From Lacticaseibacillus nasuensis JCM 17158 (lineage in GTDB: Bacteria; Bacillota; Bacilli; Lactobacillales; Lactobacillaceae): 64,000 bases of DNA. Below are positions 10,101 through 17,841 of this stretch, piece by piece. The stretch's first letter is position 1. Every line of letters begins with the position of its first letter. A model generated the notes under the pieces. The model was given only the letters and a program-made list of their open reading frames with translations. It was not told the DNA's origin and ran no database searches. The stretch is from assembly GCF_001434705.1 (NCBI RefSeq), contig NZ_AZDJ01000001.1:144122-208121 (forward strand), given 5' to 3'. Made by a program: the position numbers and the translations under genes.

Positions 10101-10268
10101 CGCATTCAGCTTTTCCCGCAGATTATTCCAGAGTTCTGCTTCGGTCGTGATATCTGGACGATAGGTCCATTGGCCGATGTTTGAGCGAGTGTCTTTTACA
10201 AGCTGGTCAATGAGATTAGTTTCAATTATTGCCTCAGGACCAACTTCTTCTTTAAAGTAGACAGACAT
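7161..10268 (-). CDS. hsdR: Type I restriction enzyme, R subunit
   Basis: A 1035-residue motor/nuclease subunit of a type I restriction-modification system. The N-terminal nuclease core has the PD-(D/E)XK signature, ending in E166-L-K168 (IHIELKTQ). Two RecA-like translocase domains follow: Walker A TTGSGKT with K302, the DECH box at 407-410, and later helicase motifs including SRTNRTY. The C-terminal region is the helical part that docks on the methylase core. It cleaves unmodified DNA after ATP-driven translocation, as a complex with HsdM2S. It is the last gene of a four-gene - strand operon, 29 bases after gene X, and converges on the DUF3800-like gene. All motifs look intact. Confidence 0.95.
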   Translation of the reverse strand: MSVYFKEEVGPEAIIETNLIDQLVKDTRSNIGQWTYRPDITTEAELWNNLREKLNAMNKDVLKGKPLSDYEFSQVQQQLQFSSPFDAASWLQGENGIAHVYVQPDDPSAKTISLIVFVARDIAGGSSSYEIINQYISNKTGNGINSADRRFDVTLLINGLPMIHIELKTQNHTYMDAYTQIKKYTREGHFHGLFSCVQMFVVSNGSTTRYFAPAAATDLNGKFLTRWSNEDNQPVEDLQSFAEQVLSIPMGHKMVAHFSVLDYAHRRLLLMRPYQIHALEAVYESAIARQSGFVWHTTGSGKTITAYKVCQRLLWIPSVDHTVYIVDRRDLDDQAKDTFASYSRFENFTVEGTDNTTELITALANKKRTAIVTTAQKLGHLIDVYAKKYHGKDPKHLQGLRLEMIVDECHRSISAEQMSYIKTFFPHADWFGFTGTPIFDENKKDVKGQLPDTTEKQFGPVLSTYNIQDALRDGSVLDFQTDYQHPFDDVYLNDAVAQATGKSTHEIETWDPAKKEEELPSAYYDTNEHMDNVINYILNRCSQKLGFQRGTGRTFEAILTAGNISRAIAYYKRFKEILKKPDAMKTRIKQLAPDGFPKIALTYSAADQNQDGDTPKAEELYTAIDDYNEMFGTTYEHDQKGISAYNSDLSERLSRKKNKYENRAEQLDIVIVARRLLTGFDAPVLSTLFVDRPVMSAAELIQSFSRTNRTYDAKDKPHGQIVTFQSPVSFQRGVDEAIKLYAKGGESVALAPEWLPAKQRLQQAVAKLKSIAPNWDTVTPEQSTTTEQTEFAKAFQAFAKAYQDAKFYAEYDADQIKKSLNIDDKFFTEYNANYQNVINHLKKKAVDPDDGEDVQQLVEMDYELSLYKSDIIDYSYIMRLIASYSEQAGNLSEKQRDKHAEEIIDSINKFSANNPQVADILSDLWGKVKAGQLQSGDLMDEFNHELGSKLNTVLDDFSSKWMVNEDRLDYMARHYNSKAPIEEQPGFTEVKDTFDWKKYEETLEKKEKFPFKYTKQFKQDLDKTLREDVEPLMDI

Positions 10269-10297
10269 TAAGCTGTGCCTCGTTTCATTTCTTGCTT

Positions 10298-11074
10298 TTA
10301 ATAGCCAATGACGTTTTGTTCGATGGTTGAGATTACTACCGGATCAATTTCAGCTATGTCCAGTGTATACGCGACATTGAGCCGAGGATTGAAGATGCCA
10401 ACTGATTTCAAAAAATGGTAGATGGGTTGGTCAGAGTGCTTTGCCAACAAATAGTAGACCACAAGTTGCAGCGTGTACTTATTGAGTGGAGGATTCTTTG
10501 AGACTTTCATATCCCATAAGATCGTTTTGGACATAAAGTCTGCATCGCCTTTGTCAATTGTGCTGGTATAGCCGCCTTCGAAAGTCAAATCCGACGCAAG
10601 CAGGGGAGAAACATCCGTAAAAAAGGTGATTGCCCGATCTACCATAATCATCATGTTTTTACGAGTTTGCTCATTAGGTGCCTCCGGCTTGAGGTATTGC
10701 ACAGCGCGAGGGCCAGCACGATAGTATGTGTCGAAGTAAGTAGTAAACTTTGTGGCTGCGTTCAGCGATTCTTCAGAAAAGTCCTTGATCTTTGGAATCA
10801 GTTCTTTAGCTTCGGCAATCATTGGCAGGCCAGGAGAATAACTTTTAGCTAATTGTAGGCCTTTGAGTGGAATATCGAAAGCCATTTTAACTTCACCAGT
10901 TTGTGCGTAGCGGGTGAGATAGTCCACCATTACGCCCATTGCTGCAGCCGAGAGGTTCTCGTCAGGGTATAACTTGCGATCATCATTGAAGTGCTGTTCA
11001 TGCATGAATTTTGGCGGAATATAACCGCCACGGGGTTGCTTGATTTGTGCGATGCGTTGTGTAACAGAGACCAT
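10298..11074 (-). CDS. PD-(D/E)XK-like protein inside the hsd operon
   Basis: A 258-residue protein without a family name that I can assign. Residues 169-210 look like a PD-(D/E)XK nuclease core: GYTSTIDKGDADFM provides D179, LWDMK gives D188 and K190, and TLQLVVYYLL gives Q203 in the following helix. The first 160 residues are mainly helical and unrecognised. It lies between hsdS and hsdR with short gaps on both sides (25 and 29 bases), so it is very likely translated with the restriction system. It could be an accessory nuclease, a regulator of restriction or a back-up effector. The motif reading is mine; the operon position is seen directly. Confidence 0.6.
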   Translation of the reverse strand: MVSVTQRIAQIKQPRGGYIPPKFMHEQHFNDDRKLYPDENLSAAAMGVMVDYLTRYAQTGEVKMAFDIPLKGLQLAKSYSPGLPMIAEAKELIPKIKDFSEESLNAATKFTTYFDTYYRAGPRAVQYLKPEAPNEQTRKNMMIMVDRAITFFTDVSPLLASDLTFEGGYTSTIDKGDADFMSKTILWDMKVSKNPPLNKYTLQLVVYYLLAKHSDQPIYHFLKSVGIFNPRLNVAYTLDIAEIDPVVISTIEQNVIGY

Positions 11075-11099
11075 GTTAGGCCACCTTGATTTCTAATTA

Positions 11100-12323
11100 T
11101 TAGACAAACATGTTATCGAGTGCCCATCTCTTGACTCGTTTTAGGTAGTTAATAACTGAAAGCTCCAAGTCGATGCGAGTTTCTAAACTTACAAAAAATT
11201 GGGCTATTTCACGCTGCTCTTCTATATCAGGATACGTAATATTCGCCAAACAAAGTTGCTCGTAGGAGAGAGTGGTACGAACACTGCCCGTGCTAAGAAT
11301 ACGACGTTCATTATTAAATTGAGAAGAATGCAACCATATCCATAGGAAGCTGTCATCAATATCACTGTTAGCCTGAAACGACACATAGAGGGGAGAAACA
11401 ATTGAAACAGGGTCTCCGGCTTTTTTATATCCAATCGAACGGACATTGATTCTGGAAGGGTTGTAGACAAATGTTGTTGGACGAATTACATAATAGTTAT
11501 GGGTATCTTTACTTGCAACCTCATAATCCTTAAATTGATCAGTTTGCTTAACTAGTCCATATTTGTTCGAGACGCTTTCAACAAGATTGAATTTATGGTC
11601 TCGATTTTTTTCGGTATTAGGCTTTAGAATATTCCCTAATTTCCTCGTAGTCCAATTCTCGTTATTATTTTTAATGTGGATCTGTGGACTGCTTTCTTTT
11701 GGCATGGGTAATAAATTACGCTTAGCCCAACGATACACTTTCTTTAGTGCTTCAGACTTTTGCTGATGAAGAGCGATAGTTTCTTCAATGCATAAAAGAA
11801 ATATCGCAAGCTTATCTTGCTCCTCTCTTGGGGGCATATAAAACTTGTAATCCAGAACACTAGACTTTGAAATGTTTTGAACCTTCGTCCCACCACTTCG
11901 CAGTTCAAAATAGTGTTGATTACGATTAATTGCTTTGGACAGAAAAGCCGGATTTACATTTTTCTTATCAACCGAAAGTTGCGCGACACGTTGATTCAGC
12001 ACATACCTGTGATTTAACGGGACTAATGCAGTCATTCCAACCGCACCGGGAGTTTGTTCACTTAATACCATCACCAAAGAACCAGCATCAAGAGCCTCGT
12101 CAGTAGAGGCGAGAAATTTGCCAGATGACTGTATTGTCCCTTCTTCACTCACTGACTTCAGAGTAATTAGCTCAAATGGTCCCTGACTTTGGACATTTTC
12201 TTCGTGAGCTGTGCCATTTTTATATTTTGTAATGTCCCCAAGCTTACGCTGTTCCCACTCGTCAGTAAAACCAACCACGCGAATAGAAGGCACTCGCTTT
12301 GTGCTTACATTCTTCTTATTCAT
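11100..12323 (-). CDS. hsdS: Type I restriction-modification specificity subunit
   Basis: A 407-residue specificity subunit that selects the bipartite recognition sequence for the HsdM and HsdR subunits. Two target recognition domains are visible. One starts near residue 18 (TDEWEQRKLGDI) and the second near residue 215 (NENWTTRKLGNI). Each ends in a helical spacer of the type PPREEQDKLAIFL and EEQREIAQFF. The length is normal for a full two-TRD subunit. Its ATG overlaps the hsdM stop codon (ATGA), so the two are translationally coupled. I see no second or partial hsdS and no recombinase directly beside it, so there is no sign of specificity shuffling. Confidence 0.93.
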   Translation of the reverse strand: MNKKNVSTKRVPSIRVVGFTDEWEQRKLGDITKYKNGTAHEENVQSQGPFELITLKSVSEEGTIQSSGKFLASTDEALDAGSLVMVLSEQTPGAVGMTALVPLNHRYVLNQRVAQLSVDKKNVNPAFLSKAINRNQHYFELRSGGTKVQNISKSSVLDYKFYMPPREEQDKLAIFLLCIEETIALHQQKSEALKKVYRWAKRNLLPMPKESSPQIHIKNNNENWTTRKLGNILKPNTEKNRDHKFNLVESVSNKYGLVKQTDQFKDYEVASKDTHNYYVIRPTTFVYNPSRINVRSIGYKKAGDPVSIVSPLYVSFQANSDIDDSFLWIWLHSSQFNNERRILSTGSVRTTLSYEQLCLANITYPDIEEQREIAQFFVSLETRIDLELSVINYLKRVKRWALDNMFV

Positions 12324-13945
12324 TTAAATAAACCTCGAATCTTTTCAATTTCGGTTTGTTTTGCCTTATCTTGACCGACAAACTGGGAGAAAAGTTTGTT
12401 CAGCTTTTTGTTTTGCTGAGTGATTTCTTCCTGAGCCTTGGTAACATCGTCGACGAGCTGATTAACATTAACGGGTGGCTCTGGTATAAACGTGTCAACA
12501 TACATTGGGATGTTCATATTGTAATCGTTCTCAGCTATTTTCTCGAGTGTTATAAGGTGACTGAACTCAGTTCCATCTTCGTTATATGTGACTGGTTTTC
12601 GGGCATTCAAAGTGTCCAGAATTTTTTGCGTATTCTTAGGATCCATTTCATTCTGATTCTTAGCTTTTCGAAATTCTTTAGATGCGTCGATGAATAACAC
12701 ATCGTTACCGTCGCGTTGCTTCTTGAGCACAATGACAACGGTGGGGATCGATGTATTATGAAAGATGTTTGCGGGCATGCCAATAACCGCCGAAATATTG
12801 CCTTTAGTTAGCAAAGCTTTGCGAATACGGCCTTCAGCTGCGCCACGAAACAAAACACCAGTAGCGAGTACGATTGCCATTGTGCCATTGCTCTTCAGAT
12901 GATAGAGACCATGAGTTAGGAATGCGTAGTCGGCAGCACTTTTGGGAGCTACGCCGAATGGCTGGAATCTTGGGTCAGTCTCCATAGCCTTCGTTGGTTT
13001 CCACGACAGGCTGTAAGGTGGATTCATTGTCACAATGTCAAAGGTCGTTGGCTCATCGGAAGGCCAGTCAGCACCAAGTGTATTTCCCAAATTCAGATGT
13101 TGATTTGCAGTAGGAACATCATGGAGCATCATGTTCATACGAGCCAAATTGTATGGCGCCGTTTTCACGTCCTGACCGAAATATTGAATTGAGTCGGGGT
13201 GACTGTTATATCGCTTGGCATTCAGCAGCAAAGAACCTGAACCCATCGCGGGATCATAGACCGAGACACCTTGAACACTTTCACGACCTTTCATACCAAT
13301 CTGCATCATCAGGCGGGAGACTGCTTGTGGCGTGTAGAACTCCCCAGCCTTTTTTGCTGATTCGGTTTGAAATTGAGAAATTAGGTATTCATAGGCATTG
13401 CCCATGATATCCATCCCGGTATCTTCAGCAAAATTGATCTGCTCCAGTGCACTCATCACATCACCGATTGTGGTGTTCCGTTCCTGCTCGGAACTGCCAA
13501 GTTTGGTGGCGTTAAGATCCAAGTCGTCGAACAATCCAGAGAATACTTCATCGGAGTCTTCCAAATCCTGTAATGCTTGAGCCAAGTCGGCCATTTGAAA
13601 GGTGTTGTGATTAACATCTTGGACGAGGTGATGAAAGGTCTTGTCCGGGGCAATCATGAAGCGAAGATCCGATTTTACGACGTCAACGACGTCTTTGGCA
13701 TCAGGGTCTTTCAAGGCTTCTTCATATGCTTCTTGTGCGTTGTCGAGGTTGGTGAACTCAATGCCCAGACCTTCTGAGATTTTCCGTAAGAAGCGATCAG
13801 ATTCATATTTATAAAAGATGAGACCTAACGTATAGTCTCGGTAATCGTTGGCTTCCATTCCAGAATTACGTAACGCATTGGCCGCGGCCCAGATTTTACT
13901 TTGTAGCTCTTGCGTGATTTGTGACTGTTCTTGTGAAGTCATCAT
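12320..13945 (-). CDS. hsdM: Type I restriction-modification DNA methyltransferase subunit
   Basis: The 541-residue modification subunit, an N6-adenine methyltransferase using S-adenosylmethionine. The N-terminal helical HsdM domain (residues 1-140) is followed by GEFYTPQAV, SAM motif I D231-PAMGSGSL and the catalytic N308-PPY. The C-terminal helical tail contacts HsdS. The reading frame extends upstream to 14146, but the first 67 residues have no family similarity. I place the start at the ATG pair 13945/13942, where the protein begins as TSQEQSQ, as in related HsdM proteins. It is the first gene of the hsd operon. A TATAAT box on the - strand lies about 110 bases upstream. Confidence 0.93.
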   Translation of the reverse strand: MMTSQEQSQITQELQSKIWAAANALRNSGMEANDYRDYTLGLIFYKYESDRFLRKISEGLGIEFTNLDNAQEAYEEALKDPDAKDVVDVVKSDLRFMIAPDKTFHHLVQDVNHNTFQMADLAQALQDLEDSDEVFSGLFDDLDLNATKLGSSEQERNTTIGDVMSALEQINFAEDTGMDIMGNAYEYLISQFQTESAKKAGEFYTPQAVSRLMMQIGMKGRESVQGVSVYDPAMGSGSLLLNAKRYNSHPDSIQYFGQDVKTAPYNLARMNMMLHDVPTANQHLNLGNTLGADWPSDEPTTFDIVTMNPPYSLSWKPTKAMETDPRFQPFGVAPKSAADYAFLTHGLYHLKSNGTMAIVLATGVLFRGAAEGRIRKALLTKGNISAVIGMPANIFHNTSIPTVVIVLKKQRDGNDVLFIDASKEFRKAKNQNEMDPKNTQKILDTLNARKPVTYNEDGTEFSHLITLEKIAENDYNMNIPMYVDTFIPEPPVNVNQLVDDVTKAQEEITQQNKKLNKLFSQFVGQDKAKQTEIEKIRGLFK

Positions 13946-14452
13946 TATATATTTCCAACTTTCTTCGTAATTATGGGTATACAGACTGATAAATCTTAAG
14001 GGAAATAAACTTTGCATGTGGTTCCGAGAATGGCACAAAAACCGCGCATTCAATACTCTATTATATCCTGAATGTAGATGAGATTTGGAGACGATTTTGA
14101 AATTATCTGCTATAGCTGAAAGTATTAGGAGTACTCTACGCATCAATAAATATTTGCTTAACTAACCTATGTCTGCCATGGACAATGTCTCTTTAGAGAT
14201 GGCGGGTGTCAAGAGCACTCAACCTGAGTTAGATCATTAAGTGAAAGGAAATGTGTTTGCTTGCTGTTAGCTATGCTGTTTGACGTCAGTAGCAATTGAA
14301 TTAAGAGTTTAAGAAATGCCATAAGCATGAGCGGTAGATTATCAATGAATATCAACTATCTCTAACGAGCATAACAATCATTTAAAAATAAGAAGAACTT
14401 GCTTGGCAAGCGAGACATATTCATACATACTAATATAACAAGGGGGGACACG
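13946..14452. other. Divergent promoter region between hsdM and the next gene
   Basis: About 500 AT-rich bases between oppositely oriented genes. It contains the putative - strand -10 box of the hsd operon at 14060-14065. I see no supported gene in it. Confidence 0.5.
14060..14065 (-). promoter_or_regulatory. Putative -10 box of the hsd operon
   Basis: The - strand reads TATAAT, about 115 bases upstream of the chosen hsdM start. No good -35 hexamer is visible at the usual distance, so the promoter may need an activator, or may lie elsewhere. Confidence 0.35.
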
Positions 14453-15115
14453 ATGAGGTCTAAAATACAATTTAATAAGGAGCTGGACATGCGGTTAATC
14501 CGTAACGAGATAGAAAGGCTCGGAATACAAGACGATCCAAAGCAAGACGTGTATCAGAAGAAGCGTTCAGATGGCTCACCTGCCGTTTCAACGATGAGAA
14601 GTCGGTATGGATTGAAATGGAAGGATGTCGTAGGAGAACTAGGATATACACTTAAGTCATACGCTGGCACTCAGTGGCGAGGAATGAGTGTAGACGATTT
14701 GAACAAGCTTGTCATTCAGGCCGCTATAAAATACAAAGCTTTCAAGGTTAATGACTATACTGCTTCGGTACCTGTGGAGGAGGCTCCTAGCATGCTATAT
14801 ATGTCTGAAGTGTCCAGCAAGAGCCAATGCTTGTGGCTCCTTGATGAAGCAATGCGAGCGTGTAATGTTGTTCCGAATCACAGAAATTGGAAGATATACA
14901 ATGATACGCAGCTTTTAGGTGCCACACGGAGATTTATCAAAAGTAAAGCAATAACGACGAATCAAGAGTATAAGAATAGGCTGATCAGTGGGATGGCGCC
15001 GACATTGCCGTATTTGTCAGTTCGTTTCGGAAATCTGCCAGCTGCCTATTCTGCATACTATAGAGAATTTGGAGAGCCGATGTTCTTGCATCGAAAAAGA
15101 ACATTTCAGAAATAA
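14453..15115 (+). CDS. Probable DNA-binding protein with endonuclease-associated repeats
   Basis: A 220-residue protein of unknown function. Two segments (about residues 45-65, MRSRYGLKWKDVVGELGY, and 190-210, LSVRFGNLPAAYSAYYREFG) have the spacing of the homing-endonuclease-associated DNA-binding repeat: an aromatic-Gly pair, then a short helix ending near Gly. I see no nuclease motif. The frame opens at 14399, but a strong AAGGGGGG site supports the ATG at 14453. Codon use is AT-rich like the rest of the island. It is followed by a recombinase-like gene in the same direction, so the pair may regulate the island or its mobility. That is inference. Confidence 0.5.
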   Translation: MRSKIQFNKELDMRLIRNEIERLGIQDDPKQDVYQKKRSDGSPAVSTMRSRYGLKWKDVVGELGYTLKSYAGTQWRGMSVDDLNKLVIQAAIKYKAFKVNDYTASVPVEEAPSMLYMSEVSSKSQCLWLLDEAMRACNVVPNHRNWKIYNDTQLLGATRRFIKSKAITTNQEYKNRLISGMAPTLPYLSVRFGNLPAAYSAYYREFGEPMFLHRKRTFQK

Positions 15116-15440
15116 GGCGATTAGCGCTCACCGTAGGAATATACCAATCCAGTATCGACATTTAATTCTTGTGAGCATAGACGAGAGCTAACTGGTGTAA
15201 TACAAAGAGCTCAACCGACTCGGGTAAGTATACGAAAGTATAGTTATTGTCGTGGAATACAACAAAATAAGATTGATATGGATAGTTTTTAATGCTTGAG
15301 TGTAAAAATCATAATGATACTCCCGTCATGAGCTTCATTATGATACATGTATTTCACAATTGGTAATGCTCTATATTGTTTTAGACTTTAAAGATGGAAC
15401 ATGTAGCTAATTAGCATAATGCCTAGACTAGGAGACAGAC
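15116..15440. other. Intergenic region upstream of the recombinase-like gene
   Basis: 325 bases with no supported gene. It contains a small hairpin near 15224-15241 (AGTATAC-GAAA-GTATA) and a 10-bp perfect inverted repeat annotated separately. Confidence 0.5.
15308..15344. promoter_or_regulatory. Inverted repeat, possible operator
   Basis: ATCATAATGA (15308-15317) and TCATTATGAT (15335-15344) are exact reverse complements separated by 17 bases. It lies about 100 bases before the recombinase-like gene, where a dimeric regulator could bind. Confidence 0.4.
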
Positions 15441-16700
15441 GTGGTTAGACTAAAGATCAAATCAATTAATGACTCATTATCCTTTCCAACTAAACAAGAG
15501 AAAGCAAAAGCTTCAAACCTTTTACAGAAGTCCGGAATTAGTTCAGCAAATATTAATTCTCTAATCAGTAACTTCTCCTCTGCCTTTTATTCGCTCGGTC
15601 CACTACAACAAATTAAGGTTATACAAGCTTTAAATGGTGTAAATAAATCCAAGTTCGATGAGGGTTGCTTAATTGAATTAGACTCAACTTCGGATGAGGA
15701 AGAGAATGTTTTTCGCCCGTTTACACATATTCGCTTTAAGAATGAAAACAATGCAAAGCAACTGTATCTCTACATCAATTACTTGGAATCGAGTCGAAAT
15801 GTGCTTATTTCACTTCGCCTAACTTTGCTTGAACTTGATGCTTTTGAATCAAATATTGGACGTGGAATAACCAAGTTTAAGGTTCAAGACGATCGTGCAC
15901 TAATAGAGTATCTACAGCAGATTGATGATGTGGATACGGTCCGATTACGTCAGTACGTTTATCATATTCGCAAATTTTGCACTTTTTACTCAGAACAAGT
16001 CATGATTACGCCTTCGTCCTCTGACCGGTTGCATGCTGATCGATTATTCCTAGAATCAGCTACAGCCAGCACGACCCGTGCCAATTTTGGCGTAAATTTC
16101 GACTCTCTTCGCCAAGCCAGTCAACTGGTAGACAACCCACAGTACTCAGTCGTTCCGCTGCTCCTTTATGAAGGCGTTAAGAGTAGTAATGACCCAGCCA
16201 AATCAGAAATATTAAACTTGAAGCAGAGCGACTTAAAAGGAAATAAGTTGCACATCTCGGGAACACGTGAGCGAGTAATCGAATTGTCAGACTATACTGT
16301 ACAAGTGGTTAAGGACGCAATTCGTCAGGACGTTACAATGATGGTCAACAACACATTACACTTCATTGATTACCGTAGGTTGGTTGATGCAGGGATGATT
16401 CTGAAGACGACAGATACTGGACGAGGACGTTCACTCACAAAAAGTGGATTGCGTTCAAGAATCAGAATTTTTCAACAAGGCCTGTCTCAAGTGACTGCTG
16501 TACCCGAAAAAGAATTACCGCCGTCTTTTTTCTCGGATCTAGGTAAGCTTCAATATATTGAGAAATTAATCGAAGACAATGGTCTTAAGACTAATAAGGC
16601 TGTCTTTGAGATGGCGTTTCGTTTCGGTCTGGGCACGGGAAACCGTAATCTCGGAAATTGGCGATTACGGTATGAAGCCTATCGAAAAGATAAGGGTTAA
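15441..16700 (+). CDS. Tyrosine-recombinase-like protein, catalytic residues not evident
   Basis: A 419-residue protein with the outline of a phage integrase-type tyrosine recombinase. There is a helical SAM-like core-binding region at about 140-195. A catalytic-domain-like stretch follows from 235: PLLLYEGVKSSNDPAKSEIL, then NLKQSDLKG, then a beta hairpin ISGTRERVIELSD. In active enzymes the first conserved arginine sits where this protein has lysine (GVK instead of GLR). I find no HxLR box and no convincing nucleophilic tyrosine. Such inactive integrase-fold proteins are known as DNA-binding regulators, for example MrpR of phage SPbeta. Start is GTG with AGGAGA upstream. It may be a regulator or a decayed integrase of the island. 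Confidence 0.5.
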   Translation: MVRLKIKSINDSLSFPTKQEKAKASNLLQKSGISSANINSLISNFSSAFYSLGPLQQIKVIQALNGVNKSKFDEGCLIELDSTSDEEENVFRPFTHIRFKNENNAKQLYLYINYLESSRNVLISLRLTLLELDAFESNIGRGITKFKVQDDRALIEYLQQIDDVDTVRLRQYVYHIRKFCTFYSEQVMITPSSSDRLHADRLFLESATASTTRANFGVNFDSLRQASQLVDNPQYSVVPLLLYEGVKSSNDPAKSEILNLKQSDLKGNKLHISGTRERVIELSDYTVQVVKDAIRQDVTMMVNNTLHFIDYRRLVDAGMILKTTDTGRGRSLTKSGLRSRIRIFQQGLSQVTAVPEKELPPSFFSDLGKLQYIEKLIEDNGLKTNKAVFEMAFRFGLGTGNRNLGNWRLRYEAYRKDKG

Positions 16701-16731
16701 AAATATGTTCTACTAAAAGGTGGTTGTTGCT

Positions 16732-16830
16732 ATGTCCGATTTCACTAAAAAAGATTACACGGCCTACCTGTATCTCTAGCTGACCGACACCAATGAATAG
16801 TTCAATGACTGGAGGGTGGCATGCACTTAG
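16732..16830 (+). pseudogene. Possible decayed small gene with in-frame TAG codons
   Basis: An ATG with an AAAGGTGG site upstream opens a frame reading MSDFTKKDYTAYLYL. It then meets TAG at 16777, continues as LTDTNE, meets TAG at 16798, and continues as FNDWRVACT to a third TAG. The text between the stops reads like ordinary protein, and the internal TAGs could derive from CAG (Gln). I do not recognise the family; it could also be chance. Confidence 0.25.
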
Positions 16831-16970
16831 GGACTCTGCTACCATACAAAGCTATATGTTGGTTTAAGCCCCTTGTCAGATCGTACTTTTACAAGTAAAC
16901 TCCAATTGTTCATAATCTCGATACTCACATCAACTTGCGTGTCTAAGGCAGCGGAATTCGAAGGATAATC

Positions 16971-17690
16971 ATGACTCATACCAAGCTCTCAAGCAATCTA
17001 ACTCAAGAAACCATGATGCACACGCTCGACTGGGCCTACGAGAAAACCTTGACGGGTCTGCCTGGTCAAAAGAATATCCAAGAGTTGGTCGATGACTACC
17101 TCAGCAAATATTCCCCGGAAGTGGCCATCAAGCATCTGGTTAATTATCAGACCACTAAAGCAGCTACTTCTGGTTTTGTGACTGGGTTTGGTGGCATCAT
17201 CACGATGCCGGTCACAATTCCGGCTAACGTTGCAACCGTCATTTTATTTCAGATGCGGATGATTGCAGCTATTGCGACGATTCGTGGATATGATCTGAAG
17301 AGCGATCAAGTTCAAACTTTTGTGTACGCAACGTTAGCAGGGTCATCCGTTGTAGATATTATGAAGAAGACGGGCGTTGTAATTGGCGACAAGATGCTAC
17401 TTGGCGTGCTGAAGAAGATTCCTGGGCGTGCACTAACGAAAATCAATCAGGCAGTTGGATTTCGGATGCTAACCAAGTTTGGTACGAAAGGCTCAATCAA
17501 TCTGGTTAAGGTGGTCCCAGTCGCTGGTGCTGCGGTCGGCGGCGTCATTGATACCCTTACGACTCGAACAATTGCTCGGCTAGCCGTTCATACCTTTACA
17601 CCAACAGGAATTGATATCGGTGACGGGACTGTCATTCAGAAGACAAACCTATCTGACGATACTAACCAACCTCCAGCTTTCAAGGATTGA
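16971..17690 (+). CDS. EcsC family protein
   Basis: A 239-residue EcsC-family protein. The family occurs as the third gene of the Bacillus ecs transporter locus and as stand-alone proteins; its molecular role is unclear. Visible features are the N-terminal helix with LDWAYEK, a glycine-rich hydrophobic segment (about 66-100: GFVTGFGGIITMPVTIPANV) that may associate with the membrane, and a second one near 184-200 (VPVAGAAVGGVIDT). The GC content is between that of the island and the backbone. It is the last gene before the strong terminator at 17733-17779, so it may be the right-hand gene of the island or the first backbone gene. Confidence 0.75.
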   Translation: MTHTKLSSNLTQETMMHTLDWAYEKTLTGLPGQKNIQELVDDYLSKYSPEVAIKHLVNYQTTKAATSGFVTGFGGIITMPVTIPANVATVILFQMRMIAAIATIRGYDLKSDQVQTFVYATLAGSSVVDIMKKTGVVIGDKMLLGVLKKIPGRALTKINQAVGFRMLTKFGTKGSINLVKVVPVAGAAVGGVIDTLTTRTIARLAVHTFTPTGIDIGDGTVIQKTNLSDDTNQPPAFKD

Positions 17691-17732
17691 GCTAGTGTCA
17701 CTGAAAGTAGCCTGAGCAAAATATGCCAGTAC

Positions 17733-17779
17733 AACAAAGCGTGCCCACGTCAACTCTCTTGACGTGGGCACGCTTTGTT
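17733..17779. terminator. Perfect 21-bp bidirectional terminator hairpin
   Basis: The arms 17733-17753 and 17759-17779 are exact reverse complements around CTCTC. The hairpin lies between the EcsC gene (+) and the glutamine amidotransferase gene (-) and can serve both. It also marks the return to GC-rich backbone DNA. Confidence 0.85.
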
Positions 17780-17841
17780 ATATATGTGGTCAATCAATCT
17801 CTGATTGTTTCTAGACAAGCTGAACTCAACCCACAATCTGT

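Noticed and set aside
11100-12323. Phase-variable hsdS
   Set aside because: Only one full-length hsdS is present, and I see no inverted partial copy or adjacent active recombinase.
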